Assembly: GCF_003313385.1 (NCBI RefSeq)
Contig: NZ_QMHN01000001.1
Span: 1,414,097 to 1,478,096 of the forward strand
Source: Pedobacter chitinilyticus
GTDB taxonomy: Bacteria; Bacteroidota; Bacteroidia; Sphingobacteriales; Sphingobacteriaceae
Length of the DNA stretch: 64,000 nt
Direction: 5' to 3'
The notes under the pieces were generated by a model. It searched no databases. It was given only the letters and a program-made list of their open reading frames with translations, and was not told where the DNA came from. The translations under genes and the position numbers were made by a program. Below, piece after piece: positions 35,846-44,446 of this stretch (positions are counted from its first letter, which is position 1; the number at the start of each line of letters is the position of its first letter).

Positions 35846-35872
35846 AAAAAAGGCGGTATTTCTACCGCCTTT
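35846..35872 (-). terminator. terminator of the E1 gene (possibly bidirectional)
   Basis: Perfect 10-bp stem AAAGGCGGTA (35849-35858) / TACCGCCTTT (35863-35872) with loop TTTC. The A-run at 35846-35851 gives a T-run on the minus strand, about 25 nt after the stop of the E1 gene. It could also serve the rightward DUF1684 gene. Confidence 0.85.
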
Positions 35873-35896
35873 ATGATAATTCCCATTTATCAATCT

Positions 35897-38320
35897 TTAA
35901 TATAGTTTTGGATAACGCTCAGGGTTGCCTTCATTCATCATGGCATAAGCCACTTCAATGATATCATCTACAGATGGTTTAGAGAAATAATCACCATCAG
36001 AACCATAAGGAGGTCTGTGGGCTTTTGCCGCTAAAGTTTGTGGCTTACCATCTAACAGGTAATAACCCTTTTGGTCTTCCAAAATATTTTTAAGGATAAA
36101 GGCACTTGCACCACCAGGTACATCTTCATCCACAATAAGCAATTTATTAGTTTTTTGTAGGGACTTTGCACAAGCGTGATCTAAATCGAAAGGCAATAAG
36201 GTTTGTACATCTATCACTTCCAATGAAATGCCAAATGCGGTCAGCTCTTCTGCCGCTTCTTCCACTAACCTAAGCGTTGAGCCATAACTCACTACCGTAA
36301 TATCAGTTCCTTCTTTAATGATTTCGGCTTTGCCTAAAGGAACCGTAAACTCTCCTACATTCTCTGGTAATTTCTCTTTTAAACGATAACCATTTAAGCA
36401 TTCAATCACCAAAGCAGGTTCGTCAGACCTAAACAAAGTATTGTACATTCCTGCAGCTTGGGTCATGTTACGAGGGACACAAATGTGCATGCCACGCAAA
36501 CTGCCTAATATCATTCCCATTGGTGAGCCTGAATGCCAAATACCTTCTAGTCTGTGGCCTCTGCTTCTGATAATTAAAGGCGCTTTTTGTCCCGCTTTTG
36601 TACGATAAGACAAGGTTGCCAAATCATCACTTAATACATTAATAGCATAAAGCAAGTAATCTAGATATTGGATTTCGGCAATAGGCCTCAAGCCTCTCAT
36701 AGCCAAACCAATTCCTTGTCCCACAATCGTGGCTTCCCTAATTCCCGCGTCACTTACCCTCAACTCGCCATATTTAGCCTGCAAACCTGCAAAACCCTGG
36801 TTCACATCGCCAATGGCCCCTAAATCTTCCCCAAAAGCAAGCAACCTTGCATCACGGGCAAAATTAGCATCAAAGCAAGCATTTAAAATCTCTCTTCCAT
36901 CAAGCATTTTACCATCTTCACTGTATTGTGCAGCAACATGGTTCACCTTAAATGGACTTTCTAAACCTTCTGTAAAGAGCTTAGAATTGTATAGTTCAGT
37001 AAAAAATTCGGTTTTTCCTTGGTACCAGTTAATCAGTACCTCGCGTTCGGCCGTAGGTTTATCTACACTTTGCCTGATGGCTTTTCTGGCGGCAGAAACC
37101 ACTTCTTTACGTAAAGCATCGTGCATAGAAGCTAACTGTGCAGCAATTTTCGATATACCTGGATCTCCATTGGCCAAGTTATTGATCATGCGTACTACTT
37201 CAGCTTGTTCTTGTTTAATAGAATCCAAAAATTCATTCCAAGCTTCCTTCTGCACCTCTTTAACGTGCTTTTTAGCCGTTTCTTCTAATTCGTCAAGTTC
37301 TTCCTTGGTCGCAATGGCCGATTCGATCATCCACTCACGCATCTTAACGATACAATCGTGTTCACGCTCCCATTCCAAACGCTCTTTACTTTTATAGCGC
37401 TCATGCGAGCCAGAAGTAGAGTGCCCTTGTGGTTGAGTAACCTCGGTAACATGGATCAAAACAGGTACATGCTCGTTTCGGCAAATTTCTATGGCTTTCA
37501 GATAAGTTTCGCATAAAGCTGGATAATCCCATCCCTTTACCTTGAAAATTTCATAACCATTGGTTCCCTCTTCTCTTTGGAAACCTTTAAGGATTTCAGA
37601 AATATCTTCCTTAGTGGTTTGATATTTTGCAGGCACGGAAATCCCGTAACCATCATCCCAAACAGAAATCGCCATAGGTACTTGTAATACTCCAGCGGCA
37701 TTAAATGCTTCGAAGAATACACCTTCTGACGTAGAACCGTTACCTATAGTTCCAAAAGCAACCTCATTACCATTTACCGAAAAGTTTTTCAGGTAATCAA
37801 GTTCCTTATTTTGTTTGAACAATTTTGAAGCATAAGCCAAACCTACCAAGCGAGCCATTTGACCACCTGTAGTAGAAATATCAGCTGAGCTATTTTTGAC
37901 TTCGGTAAGATTTTTCCACGTTCCGTCTTCATTTAATGAACGGGTAGAAAAGTGGCTATTCATTTGCCTGCCTGCCGATGCAGGATCTGCATTAACGTCT
38001 GGATTGGCATACAACTGGGCGAAAAATTCTTTAAGGGTAGATATCCCAGTTGCGAAGGCAAAAGTTTGGTCTCTATAATAGCCCGAACGCCAATCGCCGT
38101 TCTTAAAAACTTTGGCCATAGCTAGCTGTGGCACTTCCTTACCATCGCCAAATATTCCAAATTTGGCTTTACCCGTGAGCACCTCTTTTCGGCCTAATAA
38201 ACTCGCCTGACGGCTTTCTACAGCAATTTTGTAGTCGTTTATCACGATGGCTTTAAAGTCTTCAAAACTGAGTTCCGAAGCGTCAATCTCATTGGTAATA
38301 ATTTTCCCTGATGAAATCAT
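35897..38320 (-). CDS. 2-oxoacid dehydrogenase E1, fused alpha and beta subunits
   Basis: About 807 residues from ATG 38320; the frame extends 11 codons further, but MISSGKIITNEID is the more natural start. The alpha half (about 1-400) is a TPP-binding dehydrogenase E1: GRKEVLTGKAKFGIFGDGKEVPQLAMA, TTGGQMARLVGLAYA, GTIGNGSTSEGVFFEAFNAAGV (TPP motif), and GHSTSGSHERYKS (phosphorylation-loop region). The beta half carries FGEDLGAIGDVNQGFAGLQAKYG, VSDAGIREATIVGQGIGLAMRGLRPIAEIQYLDYL, SRGHRLEGIWHSGSPMG and VIDVQTLLPFDLD. Such fusions in Bacteroidota are annotated as branched-chain or pyruvate E1. The E2 and E3 genes are elsewhere. It decarboxylates the oxoacid and transfers the acyl group to E2 lipoate; branched-chain use (precursors of iso fatty acids) is the likely role. 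Confidence 0.93.
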   Translation of the reverse strand: MISSGKIITNEIDASELSFEDFKAIVINDYKIAVESRQASLLGRKEVLTGKAKFGIFGDGKEVPQLAMAKVFKNGDWRSGYYRDQTFAFATGISTLKEFFAQLYANPDVNADPASAGRQMNSHFSTRSLNEDGTWKNLTEVKNSSADISTTGGQMARLVGLAYASKLFKQNKELDYLKNFSVNGNEVAFGTIGNGSTSEGVFFEAFNAAGVLQVPMAISVWDDGYGISVPAKYQTTKEDISEILKGFQREEGTNGYEIFKVKGWDYPALCETYLKAIEICRNEHVPVLIHVTEVTQPQGHSTSGSHERYKSKERLEWEREHDCIVKMREWMIESAIATKEELDELEETAKKHVKEVQKEAWNEFLDSIKQEQAEVVRMINNLANGDPGISKIAAQLASMHDALRKEVVSAARKAIRQSVDKPTAEREVLINWYQGKTEFFTELYNSKLFTEGLESPFKVNHVAAQYSEDGKMLDGREILNACFDANFARDARLLAFGEDLGAIGDVNQGFAGLQAKYGELRVSDAGIREATIVGQGIGLAMRGLRPIAEIQYLDYLLYAINVLSDDLATLSYRTKAGQKAPLIIRSRGHRLEGIWHSGSPMGMILGSLRGMHICVPRNMTQAAGMYNTLFRSDEPALVIECLNGYRLKEKLPENVGEFTVPLGKAEIIKEGTDITVVSYGSTLRLVEEAAEELTAFGISLEVIDVQTLLPFDLDHACAKSLQKTNKLLIVDEDVPGGASAFILKNILEDQKGYYLLDGKPQTLAAKAHRPPYGSDGDYFSKPSVDDIIEVAYAMMNEGNPERYPKLY

Positions 38321-38404
38321 AAGCAAGAAGTTGGTTAGGTGGCAAAGATACAATTCTTTCTTATTCTACCTGAACGAAATACCCAAATAATATTTGGAAT
38401 GCTT

Positions 38405-38434
38405 TTTGTTTTCAATTATAAAACATTAAATTTG
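38405..38434 (+). promoter_or_regulatory. promoter of the DUF1573 gene
   Basis: TTTG at 38405-38408, an 18-nt spacer, and TAAATTTG at 38427-38434 match the Bacteroidota -33/-7 consensus. Start predicted near 38441, about 22 nt before the ATG. Confidence 0.65.
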
Positions 38435-38462
38435 TGTATATACTAAACTCAAATCAGCAGAC

Positions 38463-38855
38463 ATGAAAAAGCTATTATTGTTATTGGTTACCGTAGTTGG
38501 ATTAGGGTTTGCAGCTAACGCTCAGACAAAACCAGCAGAATTTAAATTCGAATCTGAATCACATGATTTAGGAAAGATTAAGCTAGATGCAGCCGTTTCT
38601 TATACGTTCAACTTCACCAATGAAGGCGATGCACCATTGATCATTTCAAAAGTAGAGCCTACTTGTGGCTGTACGGTTGGTGAGTACACGCAAACTCCAG
38701 TGAAAAAAGGCGAAAAAGGTTTCATTAAAGTTACCGTAAAAAAATCAGGCGCTCCTGCACCATTTAACGTGGCTATTACCGTTACTTCAAACGCCAGAAC
38801 CACTACTAAAGTGCTTTATTTGAAAGGCGAAAGTGTAGCTGCCGCTAGTAAATAG
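38463..38855 (+). CDS. DUF1573 family exported protein
   Basis: 130 residues. Signal peptide MKKLLLLLVTVVGLGFAANAQ. The mature part is one Ig-like DUF1573 domain: FKFESESHDLGKIKLDAAVSYTFNFTNEGDAPLIISKVEPTCGCTVGEYTQTPVKKGEKGFIKVTV. The SxxxxCGCTxxxxxxxPVxPGxxGxIxVxF-type signature is clear, with the CGC cysteines. Periplasmic and very common in Bacteroidota; function unknown. Own promoter upstream and own terminator downstream, so a single-gene unit. Confidence 0.93.
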   Translation: MKKLLLLLVTVVGLGFAANAQTKPAEFKFESESHDLGKIKLDAAVSYTFNFTNEGDAPLIISKVEPTCGCTVGEYTQTPVKKGEKGFIKVTVKKSGAPAPFNVAITVTSNARTTTKVLYLKGESVAAASK

Positions 38856-38884
38856 AACCTAATTTATTACATTAATATTTTGGT

Positions 38885-38913
38885 AAAAACCTCGTTATTG
38901 CAACGGGGTTTTT
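38885..38913 (+). terminator. terminator of the DUF1573 gene
   Basis: Stem AAAACCTCGTT / AACGGGGTTTT (one G-T pair) with loop ATTGC, followed by T-rich sequence. The -7-like TATTTTTG box of the next gene starts right behind it. Confidence 0.85.
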
Positions 38914-38926
38914 ATATTTTTGCCCT

Positions 38927-40123
38927 ATGCCAAAGATATCAGAAAAAGGGCTTCAAATGCCCGCTTCACCCATTAGAAAACTTACTCCTTTCGCCGATCA
39001 GGCAAAAGCCGCTGGAAAAAAGGTATATCACCTTAATATAGGCCAACCAGACATAGAAACTCCCGAAGGAATGTTAAACGCTATTAAAAACATTGATTTT
39101 AATGTTTGGGCCTACACCCCTTCTGAAGGAACTTTAGCTTACAGAAAAAAGCTAACTGAATATTACAATAAACTGGGTTACAACATCAGCCCTGAAAATA
39201 TTTTGGTAACCGTTGGTGGTTCAGAAGCCATTACCATTGCCATGCAAACTTGTGTTAACGAAGGTGATGAAATCATTATTCCTGAACCTTTTTACGCCAA
39301 CTACAACGGCTTTGCTTGTATGAGCAACGTAGTGGTTAAACCTATTTTATCTTACATCGATAATGGTTTCGCCCTACCTCCTATTGCTGAGTTCGAAAAG
39401 TTGATTACCGAAAAAACAAAGGCAATCATTATTTGCAACCCTAACAACCCAACAGGCTATTTATATTCAAGGGAAGAACTAGAAGCTTTAAAAGCACTAT
39501 GCGTTAAGTACGATTTGTTCTTGTTCTCTGATGAGGCTTATCGTGAGTTCTGCTACGATGGTCGCGAATTTATTTCGCCAATGCACCTTGAGGGCTTGGA
39601 TGAAAACGTAGTGGTAATGGATACCGTTTCTAAACGCTATAGCGCTTGTGGTGCTCGTTTAGGCTGTTTAATCACCAAAAACAAAGAAGTAATTGCTTCG
39701 GGATTAAAATTTGCGCAAGCACGTTTAAGCCCAGGAATGGTGGAGCAAATTGCTGGTGCTGCCGCAGTAGATACTCCTGATAGTTATTTCGAAACCGTAA
39801 ACAAGGAATATACTTTGCGTAGAGATACGTTAGTGAATAGATTAAACAACATTGATGGGGTTTTCTGTCCTAATCCAGGTGGTGCATTTTATGTAGTGGC
39901 TAAATTTCCTATTGATGATGCAGACAAATTCTGTCAGTGGATTTTAGAGAAATTTGAGCACAACAACGCTACGGTAATGATGGCCCCTGCTACAGGTTTT
40001 TATTCGTCACCAGGTTCTGGTAAAAATGAAGTACGTATGGCCTATGTGCTTAACGTAGATGATTTAAATGCTGCGATGGATTGCTTAGAGTTAGCTTTAC
40101 AACAATATCCGGGAAGAGTTTAA
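38927..40123 (+). CDS. PLP-dependent aminotransferase, class I/II (aspartate/aromatic type)
   Basis: 398 residues, fold type I. K236 in DTVSKRYSACGARLGCLI is the PLP lysine. N171 (ICNPNNPTGYLYS), D202/Y205 (FSDEAYREF) and the C-terminal substrate Arg (NEVRMAYVLN) complete the site. The start KISEKGLQMPASPIRKLTPFADQAKAAGKKVYHLNIGQPDIETPEGML is that of Bacteroidota aspartate/aromatic aminotransferases. It could supply the final transamination of phenylpyruvate, as the nearby Phe pathway needs one, but this is inference from proximity; general aspartate aminotransferase is equally possible. Own candidate -7 element ends 4 nt before the ATG. Terminator downstream. Confidence 0.92.
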   Translation: MPKISEKGLQMPASPIRKLTPFADQAKAAGKKVYHLNIGQPDIETPEGMLNAIKNIDFNVWAYTPSEGTLAYRKKLTEYYNKLGYNISPENILVTVGGSEAITIAMQTCVNEGDEIIIPEPFYANYNGFACMSNVVVKPILSYIDNGFALPPIAEFEKLITEKTKAIIICNPNNPTGYLYSREELEALKALCVKYDLFLFSDEAYREFCYDGREFISPMHLEGLDENVVVMDTVSKRYSACGARLGCLITKNKEVIASGLKFAQARLSPGMVEQIAGAAAVDTPDSYFETVNKEYTLRRDTLVNRLNNIDGVFCPNPGGAFYVVAKFPIDDADKFCQWILEKFEHNNATVMMAPATGFYSSPGSGKNEVRMAYVLNVDDLNAAMDCLELALQQYPGRV

Positions 40124-40216
40124 CACTAGGAGCTAGGAATTAGGAAATAGTGGCTAGTGGTTAGTAGCTAGGAATTAGTGGCTAGTAGTTAGTAAATAAA
40201 GAATTATATAATTTGG

Positions 40217-40254
40217 AGGCTTGTAGGGTTTAAACAACTTTGCAAGCCTTTTTT
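40217..40254 (+). terminator. aminotransferase gene terminator
   Basis: Stem AGGCTTG (40217-40223) / CAAGCCT (40243-40249) followed by TTTTTT. It lies 94 nt after the stop codon. Between them is a degenerate TAGTGGCTAGTGGTTAGTAGC repeat. Confidence 0.75.
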
Positions 40255-40261
40255 GTATAAC

Positions 40262-40317
40262 AACTAAGAGATTCCTCGCTACCGAAGAGTCGGTACAGGT
40301 GCAGTCAGAATGACAAA
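40262..40317. repeat. REP-like half element
   Basis: AGAGATTCCTCGCTACC-GAAGAGTCGGTACAGG-TGCAGTCAGAATGAC resembles one arm of the GTCATTCCGAGC palindromes with an inserted GAAGAGTCGGTACAGG. The insert also occurs near 11387-11402, and a related CCCGAAAAGTCGGGA near 23420 and 25750. Confidence 0.6.
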
Positions 40318-40396
40318 GCGCGGTAGATAGTGCGTTCCTAATCACACATTAGCCATTTATCCTTAACCATTAATCATTAAAACTAATCCCTAACTC

Positions 40397-41029
40397 CTAA
40401 GAATTATTAACGCCCATGGCGTACATGATAATGTTAATGGCAAACTTGGTATTGTCTTCCGCTAAAAAGCGTTTGTTTCTAAAATCGTAATCCCACTCGC
40501 AACCATAGTCCTTGTTACTGTACAAAACACCAATGCGCCCGTTAATGCTCACTGCTTTCAGATAATCGTGCACCAAATCATCACCCCAGCCATTCAATTC
40601 AAATGAAGTATTGGGTGGGCCTTTCTCAAATTTAAAAAAAGCACTATAGAGAGGATGATTATTAGGGATTTTCTTTAGCGCACTAGCTCCAAAAAGATTG
40701 CCCATTTGCGTTTCAAAAGAGCGTGCAAACAGCCCATCGATATCGTGGTTACAGTCATCCACGAAAACAAAACCTCCATTATTGACGTAAGTTTTAAAGT
40801 TAGCGGCTTCCTGTCGGTTAAACTGCACCAGTTTATGTCCACTTAAATAACAAAAAGGATACTTAAAGATATCGGCGCTACTTAACTCCACAATCTTCTC
40901 TTCTGGTTCCAACGGAATGGTAGTATACTCCAACAACGAATTGAGCACATTGGCAGGCATACGCTGATCCGTATCCCAGTCACCCGAGGTATATTTTATC
41001 CTTGCAAACGTAAACTTTAACTGATACAT
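40397..41029 (-). CDS. DUF4159 family protein
   Basis: 210 residues from ATG 41029 (a TTG lies one codon upstream). DUF4159 is recognised from KFTFARIKYTSGDWDTDQRMPANVLNSLLEYTTIPLEPEEKIVELSS, FKYPFCYLSGHKLVQFNRQEAANFKTYVNNGGFVFVDDCNHDIDGLFARSFE and HPLYSAFFKFEKGPP. The fold is glutamine-amidotransferase-like (a Rossmann-type flavodoxin fold) without an evident catalytic Cys. It lacks a signal peptide of the usual kind. In Bacteroidota such genes commonly accompany MoxR/DUF58/BatA clusters, and here it diverges from exactly that operon. Function unknown. Confidence 0.85.
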   Translation of the reverse strand: MYQLKFTFARIKYTSGDWDTDQRMPANVLNSLLEYTTIPLEPEEKIVELSSADIFKYPFCYLSGHKLVQFNRQEAANFKTYVNNGGFVFVDDCNHDIDGLFARSFETQMGNLFGASALKKIPNNHPLYSAFFKFEKGPPNTSFELNGWGDDLVHDYLKAVSINGRIGVLYSNKDYGCEWDYDFRNKRFLAEDNTKFAINIIMYAMGVNNS

Positions 41030-41180
41030 CAACCTAAATTAAGTCCATTTTTTGCTAAAAGCCATTTTATAGCCAGCTAATGTTGTAATTTTTTTGATAT
41101 TCTTTAAAATACGCTTCATTTTTAGTTCCTATATGCGCTATATTGACATATCAATTGCTATTTAACTAAAGATTTGCTGC

Positions 41181-42179
41181 GTGGAAATTTCAACAGACAA
41201 CCTAAATCACCTTATTCAAAAAATTACTTCCTTAAAAACCGAAATCCAAAAGGTAATTGTAGGACAGGACGAGATCATTGACGAAATGCTCATTGCCCTA
41301 ATGGCTGGCGGACATTGCTTATTGGAAGGGGTACCTGGCTTGGCCAAAACCTTAATGGTACGCACCATGGCACAAGCTTTAGACCTTTCTTTTAGGCGCA
41401 TTCAATTTACGCCAGATTTGATGCCTACCGACATTATTGGTACTGAAATTTTGGAGGAAGACCACAGCACGGGCAAACGTTTCTTTAAATTTAATAAGGG
41501 CCCACTGTTTGCCAATATCATTTTGGCAGATGAGGTGAACCGTACACCACCTAAAACGCAGTCGGCTTTATTGGAAGCGATGCAGGAATTTGAAGTGACT
41601 TATGCGGGGCAAACCTATCCTTTAGATCGTCCGTTTTTTATATTGGCTACGCAAAACCCTATAGAACAAGCGGGAACTTATCCTTTGCCCGAAGCACAAT
41701 TAGACCGTTTTTTACTCTATATTAAAATAGGCTACCCTACTGCGGCCGAAGAAACCAAGATTTTGAGCAGCACTACAGGTGCTAAGCAAGCTAAAGTAAA
41801 TGCCATTATTGGGGCCGAAGAAATCAAACAATTGCAAAAACTTACGCGTGAAGTGAGCATCAGCGATGACCTCATTAGCTTTACCAGCGAATTGGTTCGT
41901 GCCACCAGACCAGAAACCACTACCGTCCCTTTTATCAAAGAATGGGTGCGTTGGGGGGCAGGACCTCGTGCTGGACAAGCATTGATTTTAACTGCAAAAG
42001 CCCGTGCCTTATTTAAAGGTAGGTACGCCGTAATCATGGAAGATCTCCAAACCATGGCTTATCCAGTGCTGCGTCATCGGGTGTTGATGAATTTCAAGGC
42101 TGATGCCGAAAACATCACCGCAGACAAAGCGACCGACGAGTTATTGAAAGCAGTATCAAGGCCCAAAAACAGCATCTAA
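41181..42179 (+). CDS. MoxR family AAA+ ATPase
   Basis: 332 residues, GTG start at 41181. Walker A LEGVPGLAKTLMVRTMA, sensor/Walker B region FANIILADEVNRTPPKTQSALLEAMQEFEVTYAG, sensor 1 FILATQNPIEQAGTYPLPEAQLDRF, and the C-terminal lid WVRWGAGPRAGQALILTAKARALFKGRY. MoxR ATPases act as chaperones, often with von Willebrand-A partners that occur in the next genes. First gene of a five-gene operon: its stop overlaps the DUF58 start by one base (TAATG). Cytoplasmic. No clear promoter was found in the 150-bp divergent spacer. Confidence 0.97.
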   Translation: MEISTDNLNHLIQKITSLKTEIQKVIVGQDEIIDEMLIALMAGGHCLLEGVPGLAKTLMVRTMAQALDLSFRRIQFTPDLMPTDIIGTEILEEDHSTGKRFFKFNKGPLFANIILADEVNRTPPKTQSALLEAMQEFEVTYAGQTYPLDRPFFILATQNPIEQAGTYPLPEAQLDRFLLYIKIGYPTAAEETKILSSTTGAKQAKVNAIIGAEEIKQLQKLTREVSISDDLISFTSELVRATRPETTTVPFIKEWVRWGAGPRAGQALILTAKARALFKGRYAVIMEDLQTMAYPVLRHRVLMNFKADAENITADKATDELLKAVSRPKNSI

Positions 42180-43066
42180 TGAGTAAACTGCTTGATCCTA
42201 AAGTATTAATGGCCATCAAACCTTTATCGTTAGCGGCAAAAGCTACGATAGATGGCTTTATGCATGGGATTAACAAAAGCACCATTAAAGGGGCTGGTAT
42301 GGAGTTTAGTCAGTACAGAAGTTACCAAGCTGGCGACGATTTGCGCTCCTTAGATTGGAAGATGTTTGCACGTTCAGATCGTTATTACATCCGCGAATCG
42401 GAGATGGAAACCAGCATTTCGGTTCGTTTATTGGTAGATGCCAGCGCTTCTATGAACCACAGCGATGGAAACCAAACTAAAATGGATTATGCCCGTTATG
42501 CCGCAGCCTGTCTAGCTTATTTAGCCAATTTACAAGGCGATGCGGTGGGTTTGTACATCTTTAAAAACACAGGACTGTTTGCCATGAACACTCGTCAAGA
42601 TTTTCAACACTTGAGCCGTTTGTTCTATCAATTGGAGAACATCAAGCCTGAAGGTAGTTTTACACAACAAATCCAGTATAAGGAAATATTTGCTGGTCCT
42701 CGAAAGAGAGAACTATTGATTTTCTTCACCGATTTTTACCAACAAGATGGCGAGCTGCTGAAACTATTGGATACGTTGTTGCCTTTAAGGCATGAAATTT
42801 TGGTATTCCACCTTCTTGCTAACAATGAACTTGAGCTTGATTTTAAAGGCTTTTCTTCCTTTGAAGATTTGGAAAGTGGGCAAGTCATCCAGTTGGATCA
42901 AAAAAAGGCAAAAAGTGCTTATCAAGAAAGGATGAACGAACACCTGCAAAACACCAGAAAAGAAATGCTGAACAGGAATATCTATTACAGAACACTGAAC
43001 ACCAATGAGGCGCTTGACCAGGCTTTGAGAGATTTTTTAAACCAAAGAAATAAGCTAAACCATTAA
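42179..43066 (+). CDS. DUF58 family protein
   Basis: 295 residues. The DUF58 signature GMEFSQYRSYQAGDDLRSLDWKMFARSDRYYIRESEMETSISVRLLVDASASMNHSD is intact. It includes a MIDAS-like DxSxS motif (DASAS) for a vWA-type fold. C-terminal part: EILVFHLLANNELELDFKGFSSFEDLESGQVIQLDQ. No membrane segment. It overlaps moxR and precedes a BatA-like membrane gene by 2 nt. Together with MoxR such proteins are thought to assemble or quality-control envelope complexes in the Bat (aerotolerance) operon; the exact role is unproven. Confidence 0.95.
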   Translation: MSKLLDPKVLMAIKPLSLAAKATIDGFMHGINKSTIKGAGMEFSQYRSYQAGDDLRSLDWKMFARSDRYYIRESEMETSISVRLLVDASASMNHSDGNQTKMDYARYAAACLAYLANLQGDAVGLYIFKNTGLFAMNTRQDFQHLSRLFYQLENIKPEGSFTQQIQYKEIFAGPRKRELLIFFTDFYQQDGELLKLLDTLLPLRHEILVFHLLANNELELDFKGFSSFEDLESGQVIQLDQKKAKSAYQERMNEHLQNTRKEMLNRNIYYRTLNTNEALDQALRDFLNQRNKLNH

Positions 43067-43068
43067 CC

Positions 43069-44445
43069 GTGAATTTGCTATACCCTATCGGTTTATTGGC
43101 CTTAACGGCACTCCTTGTTCCTATCGTTATTCATTTATGGCGAATAAAGCAGGGCAAAACCTTAAAGGTGGGCAGTATTTCCTTAATGGGCGAAAGCGCC
43201 GCATCAAATGCCAGAAGTTTCGTGATCAGCGATTGGTTATTATTGCTATTGCGTTGTTTACTGCTAGCGATATTAGCCCTGCTATTGGCGCAACCTTTTT
43301 TAAAAGGCAAGCCCCTAGCCAAACAAGGCGGATGGATGTTGGTAGAACAGCAAAACCTAAAAACAACTTATCAAAACCATCGTAAAACCATTGATTCTTT
43401 ACTGAATAAGGGTTTTGAATTCCGTCAATTAGGATTAGGATTTAAATCATTATCGCTTAAAGACACTGCAAATACAACTATCGATAGTCTCCCTCCATTG
43501 AGCTATACTTCGCTGCTAAAACAAGCTAACCATCAGCTTCCTAACCAGTATCCCGTATGGATATTTGCACCTAAAACGGCACTAGCTTTTGAGGAGGAAT
43601 TACCAAAGCTCCATTTACAGATTCATTGGCAAACACCGCCTTTAGATACTCTATCAGCTTATCGAAAATCTTTTTTAAACCTCAATTTAAAGGCTCAAGC
43701 TAATGGCAACACGGTCATTTATCAGCGAGAGAAAGTTTCATCAGCGCCAGCAATGCAGGTAATGATTCATTCCAGCAATGCTTTAGATGGCAAATATGTA
43801 AAGGCAGCCGTTAATGCCATTGGCGAATACCTTGATCAGTCTATCACCATTTACAGCCAAAGCAGCAAGCAACCCTTAGATGCCATTTTTTGGTTGGCAG
43901 ATACGGATATCCCCAATGATCTTCGCAAAAACCTAAAAGCAAATGGGGTATTGTTTAAATATGCGAAGGGAAAAACCACCAACGAAAATAGCTTCATCAA
44001 CTTTGGGAATACTTCGGTGGGCAATGCTTCACCAGCCAAGCTTTTAAAACGAGTAGCGAGCGAAGCAAAAGGGCAAACCTTATGGGAAGATGGTTTTGGA
44101 GAAGCCCTTTTAACAGTACAACAAGCACAACAAGTACACGAATACACTTTTTACAGCAGGCTAAATCCGCAATGGACGGATTTGGTATGGAAAGATCAAT
44201 TTGTGGAAGTACTGTTCCCTTTATTGTATGGCCAAACTAACAAGCAATTTGGCTTTGAGGAACAAGCCTCCCCAGCTCAAATGAACGAACAGCCCATTGC
44301 CACTTTTGAAAACTCCAAAGACAATCCTACCCTGCTTTCGCCTAACCTAAACTTGGACAAATACCTTTGGGCTTTGGCATTTTTGGTGTTTTTAGTGGAA
44401 CGACTATTCACCTATCGTAAACAAACTCCTTTGAAACAGGCATAA
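43069..44445 (+). CDS. BatA-type membrane protein (aerotolerance regulator N-terminal domain)
   Basis: 458 residues from the GTG at 43069. The N-terminal BatA domain reads LLYPIGLLALTALLVPIVIHLWRIKQGKTLKVGSISLM, followed by a second membrane segment SDWLLLLLRCLLLAILALLLAQPFL. A long periplasmic part follows (about 80-430), then one C-terminal membrane helix (YLWALAFLVFLVERLFTY). The vWA domain usual in BatA is replaced by a segment with no clear family. Two nt after the DUF58 gene and one nt before the DUF4175 gene, so it is tightly cotranslated. Probable scaffold in the inner membrane. Confidence 0.85.
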   Translation: MNLLYPIGLLALTALLVPIVIHLWRIKQGKTLKVGSISLMGESAASNARSFVISDWLLLLLRCLLLAILALLLAQPFLKGKPLAKQGGWMLVEQQNLKTTYQNHRKTIDSLLNKGFEFRQLGLGFKSLSLKDTANTTIDSLPPLSYTSLLKQANHQLPNQYPVWIFAPKTALAFEEELPKLHLQIHWQTPPLDTLSAYRKSFLNLNLKAQANGNTVIYQREKVSSAPAMQVMIHSSNALDGKYVKAAVNAIGEYLDQSITIYSQSSKQPLDAIFWLADTDIPNDLRKNLKANGVLFKYAKGKTTNENSFINFGNTSVGNASPAKLLKRVASEAKGQTLWEDGFGEALLTVQQAQQVHEYTFYSRLNPQWTDLVWKDQFVEVLFPLLYGQTNKQFGFEEQASPAQMNEQPIATFENSKDNPTLLSPNLNLDKYLWALAFLVFLVERLFTYRKQTPLKQA

Positions 44446-44446
44446 G